Source of the DNA: Bombus terrestris
Taxonomy: Eukaryota > Arthropoda > Insecta > Hymenoptera > Apidae
Direction: 5' to 3'
NCBI RefSeq assembly: GCF_910591885.1
Contig: NW_025963549.1
Coordinates: forward strand, 868,001 to 932,000
DNA: 64,000 nt
In this document: piece after piece, positions 1 to 10,200 of the stretch
How the letters are laid out: every line of letters starts with the position of its first letter
Numbering within the stretch: position 1 is the stretch's first letter
Notes under the pieces: model-generated
What the model was told of the DNA's origin: nothing
Databases searched by the model: none
The model's input: the letters and a program-made list of their open reading frames with translations, nothing else
Program-made: the position numbers and the translations under genes

Positions 1-1705
1 TTGCTTTCGATATTCAAGCATGAATATGCTAAACTGCAATTATGGTGTATTTGACATGGACAAGGGTGAACAAAACGCTAACCTACTGATGTGCGCTGTA
101 TATGACATCAGATGTGAAATATAACGCGCACCGAATTGTCTGTAAGTGTGCCATAGAATCAGAGATTCGTTGATTCGAATATTTAATACTGAATATGCAA
201 AACTGCAAATACGCAGGGTTCGGCTGGGTCCCGATTTTACATGCATCAAACGGGATAACGTGCACTGTGTTTGGCAGCAAATTTGGAGTATAACGAGCCT
301 CTAATTGTAGCCATATGTGAAGTAGAATCGGAGATACGTCGGTTTGAATACTTAACCCTGAATATACGAAACTGCAACTACGCTGGATCTGGCTGGGTCC
401 AGATTTTACATAGCGTAAACCGTATGATGTGCACTGTACTTGGCATCAGATGTGGAATATAACGCGTATCGTATGGCCAATGTTTCTGCAAAACAAGCGG
501 AGATACCTTCATTCGAATATGTAAGCATTAATATCCAAAACTGCAATCACGCTGGATTTCTCTGGGTCCAGTCTTGACAGTGTGCAAACGGGCTGATGTG
601 TGCTGTATTTGGCAGCAAATATGCAGTATTACGTACATCCTATTGTCGACGTACCTACAATGGATACGGAGGTACTTTCACTTGAAAAACTAGGCTTGAA
701 TATGCAAAACTACAAATACGCTGGATTTGACTCGGTCCGGATATAACACGGCTTAAACCAGATGAAGCGCTCTGCGTATGGCAGTCAATGTGGAATATAG
801 CGCGCATCGTATTGTCGACATATGTGCTATGGAGTCGGAGTCACGTTGATTTGAATTTTTAAGCCTGAACATACAAAATTGCATTTGGGTTGGATTTTGC
901 AGGGACCAGAGTTTACGCAGCGCAAGCGAGCTGATGGGCAATGTAACTACAGCAAATGCGGAGTACAAGGCGTATGGAATTGTCGACATATGTGCAAAAG
1001 AAGCGGCGAAGCTTTGAATGCAATATTTAAGCATTAACAATAAAAACTACAATTACGCTGGATTTTACAGGGTCCAGAGTTGACATAGCACAGACCGGCT
1101 GATTTGGCATCATATGTGGAGTATTCTGCGCATCGAATAGGCGACATAGAAACCAAGATACGTTCATTTGAATATGTAATATTTGAATATTTCGCCTGAA
1201 AATGCATAATTGCAAATACGCTGAGTTTGGCTGCGCCCACACGTTACATAACTCAAACCAGATAATATGCATTGTGTTTGGCAGCAAAAGTGGCGTATAT
1301 CGCGCATCGAATTGTCGGCATATCTGCAATGCAAACGGCGATACGGTGATTTGAATGATTAATCATGAATATGTAAAGCAGCAATTTCGCTAGGTTTGAC
1401 AGAGACCGGAGTTGACATGGTACAAACCAGCAGATGTGCGGTGCACATGACATCGGATGTGTAATGTAACGGGCATCGCTTTGTCGCCATATGTGCAATA
1501 GAAACGGAGATACATTCATTTGAATATGTTAACCTTAATTTGTAAAACTGCAATTACGCTTGATATGTCGAGGACCAGAGATGATATAATAGCACGAGCC
1601 AGCTGATGTGAGCTGTATTTGGCAGGCAATGAGGAGTATATCTCACATCTAATTGACGGCAAACCTTCAATCGCAGCGGTGATACGTTTTATTTAATATT
1701 CAATA
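1..1705. repeat. 169-bp satellite monomer block (unit 1)
   Basis: The motif AAACTGCAA or a close variant recurs at 31, 200, 369, 538, 707, 876, 1044, 1207, 1376 and 1545, so the spacing is 169 bp with one 168-bp and one 163-bp step. Each monomer carries recognisable modules in order: GCTGGAT..GGGTCCAG, TAGCGCAAACC, TGTATTTGGCAGCAAA, AATATAACGCGCATCG, AATTGTCGACATATG, AACGGAGATACG and a TTGAATAT..TTAA stretch. Adjacent monomers are clearly diverged, unlike the same monomer compared between units. Short open frames in this block are by-products of the repeated sequence and are not called as genes. The same block occurs at this offset in all units. Confidence 0.95.
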
Positions 1706-1771
1706 ATGGGCCTGTGACGATACCGATAGTATTAGCGTGACTGAAACACATTGCCGTCTCAGTAAAACCAT

Positions 1772-1777
1772 TTTATT
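1772..1777 (-). terminator. AATAAA poly(A) signal of F-box gene, unit 1
   Basis: AATAAA on the minus strand about 90 nt past the TAA stop, predicting a transcript of roughly 0.58 kb from the initiator. The same hexamer is found 531-526 bases left of the F-box start position in the other units, for example 6703-6708 in unit 2. Confidence 0.55.
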
Positions 1778-1865
1778 TCAAGCTTCACGCTACAGTTCTG
1801 AATCCGGACCAGACCGTTTCAAGTTCTCGCAAGAGCAAGCAGTCAAATTAAGGTACTTACACGAG

Positions 1866-2303
1866 TTAGAGTCTAATACATTTTATTGGTCCAACATCGA
1901 TGGGGCGATCTCGCATCGAAATTTTCGGAGGACCGCGTAACCTTCCAACGACGACCGCCGTACGAGCAGCGGATAAACTTATTTCCTGCCTTAGGTTGCC
2001 CTCACCACGTCCTCTATTTCTTGATTCTTGGTTGGTAGCTTTAGCGGCTGCAGGTCCGAGAAATTGCATCTTGACCCGCTTTCTCGTATGTCGCATGTGA
2101 CGTCTCACTTTCCACCGTAGACACTTGTCGGATCTACATACGTTGAACCATTTGCGCGAGACAAGCGCGGCGCTCTGCAGGGACGAGGGATCCAATTTTC
2201 GAAGTATCAAGTGCGAAACCTCCAGTGGTAGTTCGGAAATGATATCTACCTTACTTGGGACGAACAAACCAACGACGCGTAGTAGAGATCTAAAAAACTC
2301 CAT
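1866..2303 (-). CDS. Small F-box protein, unit 1
   Basis: This 145-residue frame starts at an ATG in good insect context (GCAACATGG) 30 nt after a predicted initiator. Residues about 20-67 form an F-box: LP at 25-26, KLDPSSLQSAALVSRKW across 36-52, and Trp64. F-box domains bind Skp1 and bring substrates to SCF ubiquitin ligases. No LRR, WD40, Kelch or other substrate-binding domain follows. Residues 68-145 are strongly basic, with RHTRKR, RNRGRG and RLRG stretches. Donor-like sites lie at GTGAGG (intron from 2005) and at GTAAGT 5 nt after the TAA (1860-1855), so the C-terminal half could be intron read-through or the 3' UTR could be spliced. The F-box call is firm; expression and substrate are unknown. 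Confidence 0.8.
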   Translation of the reverse strand: MEFFRSLLRVVGLFVPSKVDIISELPLEVSHLILRKLDPSSLQSAALVSRKWFNVCRSDKCLRWKVRRHMRHTRKRVKMQFLGPAAAKATNQESRNRGRGEGNLRQEISLSAARTAVVVGRLRGPPKISMRDRPIDVGPIKCIRL

Positions 2304-2329
2304 GTTGCTTCTACTGTTGCGCGAGCACG

Positions 2330-2365
2330 ACTGACGGTCTGGCTAAGAGTGGAGGCTTATATAAG
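2330..2365 (-). promoter_or_regulatory. TATA plus initiator core promoter of F-box gene, unit 1
   Basis: On the minus strand TATATAAG begins at 2363, and an arthropod-type initiator TCAGT lies at 2334-2330 with its A (predicted +1) at 2332, exactly 31 bp from the first T. The ATG then falls at +30, giving a short leader. The TATA is part of the perfect palindrome CTTATATAAG (2356-2365), so it could also direct plus-strand transcription, although no equally good initiator is seen in that direction (weak CGAGTT near 2390). Spacing and motifs fit known insect core promoters. Confidence 0.75.
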
Positions 2366-2440
2366 TGCTGTTCGTCACGGTGCACTGCGAGTTCCGGTTC
2401 CGGGTGAGAGTCCTGGTCAGGCAGAATCGATGGTATGTGC

Positions 2441-3510
2441 ATGTATTTTCACTTACATCGGGTTCACATTATGATTAGAGTTAGAGGCGCGAAACGAATC
2501 TTCATTTGGTTTAGACGTTGAAGTTATGCAATAGAGCAGATATTTACTAGTGTAAATTTGATTGTTATATAATTTGACAAGTAGTCGTGGTAATTAGGTA
2601 CTCGAGAAGCTAATGACAATAATCCTGGGTTCAATAACAAAGCCGCGGTCAACGGGATAACAGAATTCGTTTTCATCCTGATTCCAAGTTGTACCATACT
2701 TCCTTATCTACGGTATAGGTAGGACTGAACAAACTCTTTGTCAAAACATAGAATATCCAGCGAGTGTTAAGGCTCTTTGTTACTGGCTAATGTGACCTCA
2801 AGAGAGAATGATTTTCCGGCACGATGATGCTGCAGTGGAAAACAATGATGGGTGTGTCTAAGGGCACCGGAACATCGGATTCGTGGAGAAAAGACTTCGC
2901 TCGGAAAGAGATTGATAGTGACGTTACTGTTAATTGGACAATTTCCATGTTGATGGTTAGAGAAGGATGCTAGTAGCCCTTGAGGGAACGTTGCTAGCGA
3001 GAAGCGTCGTCCGTGGAAAAATAGATTTCACCTATCATCCCGTAGTTGGAACGAAGACTGTTTGCCTGTTTAGGACTGTTAAGGACTTTAATTAACTAAA
3101 TCTTAAGGTTTATAATGGGTCCTCAGGCTAGCTAAACATATACTGTTGAGATGCGTTGACATCTGGCAAGCATCTTATCCGACAGATAGAGTCTGCGTGT
3201 GGCGAGACACGGGACAGAAACCGTTGGAATGTTTACTGTCACGTGCCGCTACGATTATTTCATTTAAGGACAGCTATAGAATTACTCCATGCCTTTATTA
3301 GACAAAACGTTCATCCCTTGACCGCGGCTACGTTCGGTGACTGGTTGTCGCCTCGAGGCCAATTGCAGTATCACAAGTTTCGAACAATTAGAATCGGACT
3401 GGATGGCTACAATTGTTGAATTACTGCTATGGTAGAATATAGATTACAATGTTACGGGATTTTCCCAAAATTCCAAACGGAACGTTCCCGTGATATTTCA
3501 TCTCCGACTT
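2441..3510. other. Spacer upstream of F-box gene (unit 1), no confident gene
   Basis: Non-satellite sequence present at this offset in all units. An open frame at 3156-3419 (plus, 87 codons) has no ATG and carries a stop in unit 3, so it is not called as a gene. Splice-like motifs occur on the plus strand (donors at 2404 and 2433, a pyrimidine-rich acceptor near 3074), which would allow a spliced divergent transcript from the TATA palindrome, but no coding potential supports it. Confidence 0.6.
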
Positions 3511-3514
3511 ATAT

Positions 3515-3720
3515 TTATGCTTGATCTGTCTGGGACCAGTGCAGATATAGCGCGAACTGGCTGGTAAGCGATGTATTTGGCAAGGAATGTGGAGTACCAG
3601 GCACATCGAATTGTCGACATATCAGCAACAGCAACGGAGATACGTGGAGTTGAATATTTGAGTCTGAATCTGCAAAACAACAATTACACTGCATATAACA
3701 GAGACCAGAGTCGATGTTCT
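3515..3720. repeat. Isolated satellite patch, about 1.2 monomers (unit 1)
   Basis: This stretch contains the monomer modules GGGACCAG, TAGCGCGAACTGG, TGTATTTGGCA, GGAGTACCAGGCACATCG, AATTGTCGACATAT, ACGGAGATACG and TGCAAAACAACAATTAC. It is separated from the main satellite block by about 0.9 kb of unrelated spacer on one side and the F-box island on the other. It therefore shows that the gene island and spacer were inserted into, or captured by, an older satellite. Confidence 0.85.
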
Positions 3721-4635
3721 GCCGCGCAACACATCTGCACTCAATCCCGCGCGGCTTGACAGCCAACGGTCCACGTGCCATCCTTCGAATCCTCCATAGG
3801 CCCAAGGACCCACCATAAAGATGAAATCCTAGCTGCATTGTTCGCACATATGGTCTAAGTCAATCTGTTTGTGAGAAAAGACTTTTTAACTCTAGAAGTG
3901 TTGTCGGTCGGTTTTTAGAAAGGTCCTTGGGTTTATTACGCGCTGTTAAGAATTACGGAGAAAGCGGGTAGTGGCCTAACGAAAAATGCGGACATCTACC
4001 TAACGGAAAATCTGAGTTTTCCCATAAACAATGTCGCCTAGGACCCACGTTGGTAGGAGGCTTCTTCCTCCTCTCTTCCTTCCTAACATTAGTCATAACC
4101 AATCGGCATCGCGGATCATTGCCCTCACTTTCCTAACTAACAATGTAAGCATCGAATCCGCGTTCTTCGTTCAAAGGGCACAACCATACCGAGCTCCGTA
4201 CTCACATCAGAATAAACTTTAGAGTTACATCATCTCTCACGGTGACTAGAGTTCCTGCAATCCCTACAACTCTCACCGTTCCTATATCTCTAAGAGCCTC
4301 CTATTTCTCTCACAGTATCCAGAAGTCCGACAGCTCCCACAGCTCTCACGGACCTAGAGCTCCTATAGCTCACATTCTCATCTAAGAATAATCCTTCTCT
4401 TTGTTATCTGTATCTTAAGCAACGGCGTTCTTACTCAGTGTGATTGTATAAATCGTTGGAGATACATATATTTTTTATAACTTTGTGACTCCCAGTGTTA
4501 TACCACAACGACTACACCTATTATCCTAAGCGAAATACGGTGATCGAACAATTCGTGGTGTCGATTATTCCAATCGTAACTGGAATTTACGACTCCCATT
4601 GACGCGTATTCAAACGACCGCATCTCCCCGCGATA
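3721..4635. other. Second spacer (unit 1), no confident gene
   Basis: Non-satellite spacer between two satellite patches. It contains a pyrimidine tract (about 4060-4085), two CCTAACG(G)AAAA direct repeats near 3976 and 4000, and the 36-bp minisatellite described separately. A 63-codon ATG frame at 4031-4222 is kept in every unit, but unit identity is so high that this says little; it resembles no family I know. Confidence 0.6.
4234..4378. repeat. 36-bp degenerate minisatellite (unit 1)
   Basis: CTCTCAC starts at 4234, 4270, 4307 and 4343, giving four copies spaced 36, 37 and 36 bp. The copies share a CTCTCACNG start and AGAGNTCCT or similar in the middle, and are otherwise diverged. It is present at this offset in each unit. 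Confidence 0.75.
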
Positions 4636-4639
4636 GCTC

Positions 4640-4931
4640 GAAAATACAGTCGACATAGCGCAAACCGGATAAGTACTGTATTTGGCTGTAATTGTGGAGT
4701 ATAGCGCGCATCGCATTTGCGACATGTATCCAATAGCAGCGCTGATACGTTGGTTTGAACATTTAGGCATGAATATGCAAAACAGAAATTACGCTGAATC
4801 TGTCAGTGACCAGAGAAGACATAAGACAGAAGAGAAGATAGAATCGGAAAATGTGCTCCGTGCTCACCAGAAAATCAGGAGCATAACGCTCACCGAATTG
4901 TCGTCATATCTGCCGTAGAAACGAAGATACG
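4640..4931. repeat. Satellite monomers running into the next unit (unit 1)
   Basis: About two monomers, recognisable by TAGCGCAAACCGG, TGTATTTGGCTG, GTATAGCGCGCATCGCA, TGATACGTTGGTTTGAA and ATGCAAAACAGAAATTACGC. The second monomer contains a purine-rich stretch (about 4810-4860, repeated AGAAGA/GACAGAAG) not seen in the others, and the step to the next unit's first monomer is 182 bp. Together with the next unit's first 1.7 kb this makes a continuous block of about 12 monomers. Confidence 0.88.
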
Positions 4932-6796
4932 TTGCTTTCGATATTCAAGCATGAATATGCTAAACTGCAATTATGGTGTATTTGACATGGACAAGGGTGA
5001 ACAAAACGCTAACCTACTGATGTGCGCTGTATATGACATCAGATGTGAAATATAACGCGCACCGAATTGTCTGTAAGTGTGCCATAGAATCAGAGATTCG
5101 TTGATTCGAATATTTAATACTGAATATGCAAAACTGCAAATACGCAGGGTTCGGCTGGGTCCCGATTTTACATGCATCAAACGGGATAACGTGCACTGTG
5201 TTTGGCAGCAAATTTGGAGTATAACGAGCCTCTAATTGTAGCCATATGTGAAGTAGAATCGGAGATACGTCGGTTTGAATACTTAACCCTGAATATACGA
5301 AACTGCAACTACGCTGGATCTGGCTGGGTCCAGATTTTACATAGCGTAAACCGTATGATGTGCACTGTACTTGGCATCAGATGTGGAATATAACGCGCAT
5401 CGTATGGCCAATGTTTCTGCAAAACAAGCGGAGATACCTTCATTCGAATATGTAAGCATTAATATCCAAAACTGCAATCACGCTGGATTTCTCTGGGTCC
5501 AGTCTTGACAGTGTGCAAACGGGCTGATGTGTGCTGTATTTGGCAGCAAATATGCAGTATTACGTACATCCTATTGTCGACGTACCTACAATGGATACGG
5601 AGGTACTTTCACTTGAAAAACTAGGCTTGAATATGCAAAACTACAAATACGCTGGATTTGACTCGGTCCGGATATAACACGGCTTAAACCAGATGAAGCG
5701 CTCTGCGTATGGCAGTCAATGTGGAATATAGCGCGCATCGTATTGTCGACATATGTGCTATGGAATCGGAGTCACGTTGATTTGAATTTTTAAGCCTGAA
5801 CATACAAAATTGCATTTGGGCTGGATTTTGCAGGGACCAGAGTTTACGCAGCGCAAGCGAGCTGATGGGCAATGTAACTACAGCAAATGCGGAGTACAAG
5901 GCGTATGGAATTGTCGACATATGTGCAAAAGAAGCGGCGAAGCTTTGAATGCAATATTTAAGCATTAACAACAAAAACTACAATTACGCTGGATTTTACA
6001 GGGTCCAGAGTTGACATAGCACAGACCGGCTGATTTGGCATCTTATGTGGAGTATTCTGCGCATCGAATAGGCGACATAGAAACCAAGATACGTTCATTT
6101 GAATATGTAATATTTGAATATTTCGCCTGAAAATGCATAATTGCAAATACGCTGAGTTTGGCTGCGCCCACACGTTACATAACTCAAACCAGATAATATG
6201 CATTGTGTTTGGCAGCAAAAGTGGCGTATATCGCGCATCGAATTGTCGGCATATCTGCAATGCAAACGGCGATACGGTGATTTGAATGATTAATCATGAA
6301 TATGTAAAGCAGCAATTTCGCTAGGTTTGACAGAGACCGGAGTTGACATGGTACAAACCAGCAGATGTGCGGTGCACATGACATCGGATGTGAAATGTAA
6401 CGGGCATCGCTTTGTCGCCATATGTGCAATAGAAACGGAGATACATTCATTTGAATATGTTAACCTTAATTTGTAAAACTGCAATTACGCTTGATATGTC
6501 GAGGACCAGAGATGATATAATAGCACGAGCCAGCTGATGTGAGCTGTATTTGGCAGGCAATGAGGAGTATATCTCGCATCTAATTGACGGCAAATCTCCA
6601 ATCGCAGCGGTGATACGTTTTATTTAATATTCAATAATGGGCCTGTTACGATACCGATAGTATTAGCGTGACTGAAACACATTGCCGTCTCAGTAAAACC
6701 ATTTTATTTCAAGCTTCACGCTACAGTTCTGAATCCGGACCAGACCGTTTCAAGTTCTCGCAAGAGCAAGCAGTCAAATTAAGGTACTTACACGAG

Positions 6797-7234
6797 TTAG
6801 AGTCTAATACATTTTATTGGTCCAACATCGATGGGGCGATCTCGCATCGAAATTTTCGGAGGACCGCGTAACCTTCCAACGACGACCGCCGTACGAGCAG
6901 CGGATAAACTTATTTCCTGCCTTAGGTTGCCCTCACCACGTCCTCTACTTCTTGATTCTTGGTTGGTAGCTTTAGCGGCTGCAGGTCCGAGAAATTGCAT
7001 CTTGACCCGCTTTCTCGTATGTCGCATGTGACGTCTCACTTTCCACCGTAGACACTTGTCGGATCTACATACGTTGAACCATTTGCGCGAGACAAGCGCG
7101 GCGCTCTGCAGGGACGAGGGATCCAATTTTCGAAGTATCAAGTGCGAAACCTCCAGTGGTAGTTCGGAAATGATATCTACCTTACTTGGGACGAACAAAC
7201 CAACGACGCGTAGTAGAGATCTAAAAAACTCCAT
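6797..7234 (-). CDS. Small F-box protein, unit 2
   Basis: Open 145-codon copy. It differs from the unit 1 protein by Asn96 to Ser in the basic tail (shared with unit 6). The F-box core and start context are unchanged. Confidence 0.8.
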   Translation of the reverse strand: MEFFRSLLRVVGLFVPSKVDIISELPLEVSHLILRKLDPSSLQSAALVSRKWFNVCRSDKCLRWKVRRHMRHTRKRVKMQFLGPAAAKATNQESRSRGRGEGNLRQEISLSAARTAVVVGRLRGPPKISMRDRPIDVGPIKCIRL

Positions 7235-7260
7235 GTTGCTTCTACTGTTGCGCGAGCACG

Positions 7261-7296
7261 ACTGACGGTCTGGCTAAGAGTGGAGGCTTATATAAG
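7261..7296 (-). promoter_or_regulatory. Core promoter of F-box gene, unit 2
   Basis: Palindromic TATA at 7287-7296 and initiator at 7261-7265, unchanged from unit 1. Confidence 0.72.
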
Positions 7297-10200
7297 TGCT
7301 GTTCGTCACGGTGCACTGCGAGTTCCGGTTCCGGGTGAGAGTCCTGGTCAGGCAGAATCGATGGTATGTGCATGTATTTTCACTTACATCGGGTTCACAT
7401 TATGATTAGAGTTAGAGGCGCGAAACGAATCTTCATTTGGTTTAGACGTTGAAGTTATGCAATAGAGCAGATATTTACTAGTGTAAATTTGATTGTTACA
7501 TAATTTGACAAGTAGTCGTGGTAATTAGGTACTCGAGAAGCTAATGACAATAATCCTGGGTTCAATAACAAAGCCGCGGTCAACGGGATAACAGAATTCG
7601 TTTTCATCCTGATTCCAAGTTGTACCATACTTCCTTATCTACGGTATAGGTAGGACTGAACAAACTCTTTGTCAAAACATAGAATATCCAGCGAGTGTTA
7701 AGGCTCTTTGTTACTGGCTAATGTGACCTCAAGAGAGAATGATTTTCCGGCACGATGATGCTGCAGTGGAAAGCAATGATGGGTGTGTCTAAGGGCACCG
7801 GAACATCGGATTCGTGGAGAAAAGACTTCGCTCGGAAAGAGATTGATAGTGACGTTACTGTTAATTGGACAATTTCCATGTTGATGGTTAGAGAAGGATG
7901 CTAGTAGCCCTTGAGGGAACGTTGCTAGCGAGAAGCGTCGTCCGTGGAGAAATAGATTTCACCTATCATCCCGTAGTTGGAACGAAGACTGTTTGCCTGT
8001 TTAGGACTGTTAAGGACTTTAATTAACTAAATCTTAAGGTTTATAATGGGTCCTCAGGCTAGCTAAACATATACTGTTGAGATGCGTTGACATCTGGCAA
8101 GCATCTTATCCGACAGATAGAGTCTGCGTGTGGCGAGACACGGGACAGAAACCGTTGGAATGTTTACTGTCACGTGCCGCTACGATTATTTCATTTAAGG
8201 ACAGCTATAGAATTACTCCATGCCTTTATTAGACAAAACGTTCATCCCTTGACCGCGGCTACGTTCGGTGACTGGTTGTCGCCTCGAGGCCAATTGCAGT
8301 ATCACAAGTTTCGAACAATTAGAATCGGACTGGATGGCTACAATTGTTGAATTACTGCTATGGTAGAATATAGATTACAATGTTACGGGATTTTCCCAAA
8401 ATTCCAAACGGAACGTTCCCGTGATATTTCATCTCCGACTTATATTTATGCTTGATCTGTCTGGGACCAGTGCAGATATAGCGCGAACTGGCTGGTAAGC
8501 GATGTATTTGGCAAGGAATGTGGAGTACCAGGCACATCGAATTGTCGACATATCAGCAACAGCAACGGAGATACGCGGAGTTGAATATTTGAGTCTGAAT
8601 CTGCAAAACAACAATTACACTGCATATAACAGAGACCAGAGTCGATGTTCTGCCGCGCAACACATCTGCACTCAATCCCGCGCGGCTTGACAGCCAACGG
8701 TCCACGTGCCATCCTTCGAATCCTCCATAGGCCCAAGGACCCACCATAAAGATGAAATCCTAGCTGCATTGTTCGCACATATGGTCTAAGTCAATCTGTT
8801 TGTGAGAAAAGACTTTTTAACTCTAGAAGTGTTGTCGGTCGGTTTTTAGAAAGGTCCTTGGGTTTATTACGCGCTGTTAAGAATTACGGAGAAAGCGGGT
8901 AGTGGCCTAACGAAAAATGCGGACATCTACCTAACGGAAAATCTGAGTTTTCCCATAAACAATGTCGCCTAGGACCCACGTTGGTAGGAGGCTTCTTCCT
9001 CCTCTCTTCCTTCCTAACATTAGTCATAACCAATCGGCATCGCGGATCATTGCCCTCACTTTCCTAACTAACAATGTAAGCATCGAATCCGCGTTCTTCG
9101 TTCAAAGGGCACAACCATACCGAGCTCCGTACTCACATCAGAATAAACTTTAGAGTTACATCATCTCTCACGGTGACTAGAGTTCCTGCAATCCCTACAA
9201 CTCTCACCGTTCCTATATCTCTAAGAGCCTCCTATTTCTCTCACAGTATCCAGAAGTCCGACAGCTCCCACAGCTCTCACGGACCTAGAGCTCCTATAGC
9301 TCACATTCTCATCTAAGAATAATCCTTCTCTTCGTTATCTGTATCTTAAGCAACGGCGTTCTTACTCAGTGTGATTGTATAAATCGTTGGAGATACATAT
9401 ATTTTTTATAACTTTGTGACTCCCAGTGTTATACCACAACGACTACACCTATTATCCTAAGCGAAATACGGTGATCGAACAATTCGTGGTGTCGATTATT
9501 CCAATCGTAACTGGAATTTACGACTCCCATTGACGCGTATTCAAACGACCGCATCTCCCCGCGATAGCTCGAAAATACAGTCGACATAGGCAAACCGGAT
9601 AAGTACTGTATTTGGCTGTAATTGTGGAGTATAGCGCGCATCGCATTTGCGACATGTATCCAATAGCAGCGCTGATACGTTGGTTTGAACATTTAGGCAT
9701 GAATATGCAAAACAGAAATTACGCTGAATCTGTCAGTGACCAGAGAAGACATAAGACAGAAGAGAAGATAGAATCGGAAAATGTGCTCCGTGCTCACCAG
9801 AAAATCAGGAGCATAACGCTCACCGAATTGTCGTCATATCTGCCGTAGAAACGAAGATACGTTGCTTTCGATATTCAAGCATGAATATGCTAAACTGCAA
9901 TTATGGTGTATTTGACATGGACAAGGGTGAACAAAACGCTAACCTACTGATGTGCGCTGTATATGACATCAGATGTGAAATATAACGCGCACCGAATTGT
10001 CTGTAAGTGTGCCATAGAATCAGAGATTCGTTGATTCGAATATTTAATACTGAATATGCAAAACTGCAAATACGCAGGGTTCGGCTGGGTCCCGATTTTA
10101 CATGCATCAAACGGGATAACGTGCACTGTGTTTGGCAGCAAATTTGGAGTATAACGAGCCTCTAATTGTAGCCATATGTGAAGTAGAATCGGAGATACGT

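Larger units (their letters stand above)
1..4931. repeat. Array unit 1 (reference unit)
   Basis: Phase is set arbitrarily by the window start. The layout by offset is: 1-1705 satellite monomers; 1706-2440 F-box gene with promoter and poly(A) signal; 2441-3510 spacer; 3515-3720 short satellite patch; 3721-4635 spacer with minisatellite; 4640-4931 satellite continuing into the next unit. Add the start of any other unit minus 1 to convert these offsets. Variants seen only here include a T-to-C pair near 1665-1670 and TGTGACG instead of TGTTACG near 1716. Confidence 0.97.
4932..9861. repeat. Array unit 2 (4,930 bp)
   Basis: This unit is one base short because of a deletion near 9590, where other units read CATAGCGCAAAC and this one reads CATAGGCAAAC. 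The same deletion recurs in unit 11 but in none of the units between. Two substitutions near 7772 and 7949 are also shared with unit 11, whereas the patch near 8560 is of the alternative type. Confidence 0.97.

Noticed and set aside
1..1560. Numerous 60-100 codon frames in the satellite block sharing a IRCALYST-like peptide
   Set aside because: They come from the repeated 169-bp monomer read in one frame; no codon bias, start context or family match supports coding, and the pattern follows the DNA repeat.
1900..2334. Plus-strand frames of 66 and 69 codons opposite the F-box gene
   Set aside because: They overlap the F-box frame on the other strand and resemble no family; they are mirror frames of a real gene.
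4031..4222. 63-codon ATG frame kept in all units
   Set aside because: Near-identical units make conservation uninformative; no promoter, domain or homology is visible.
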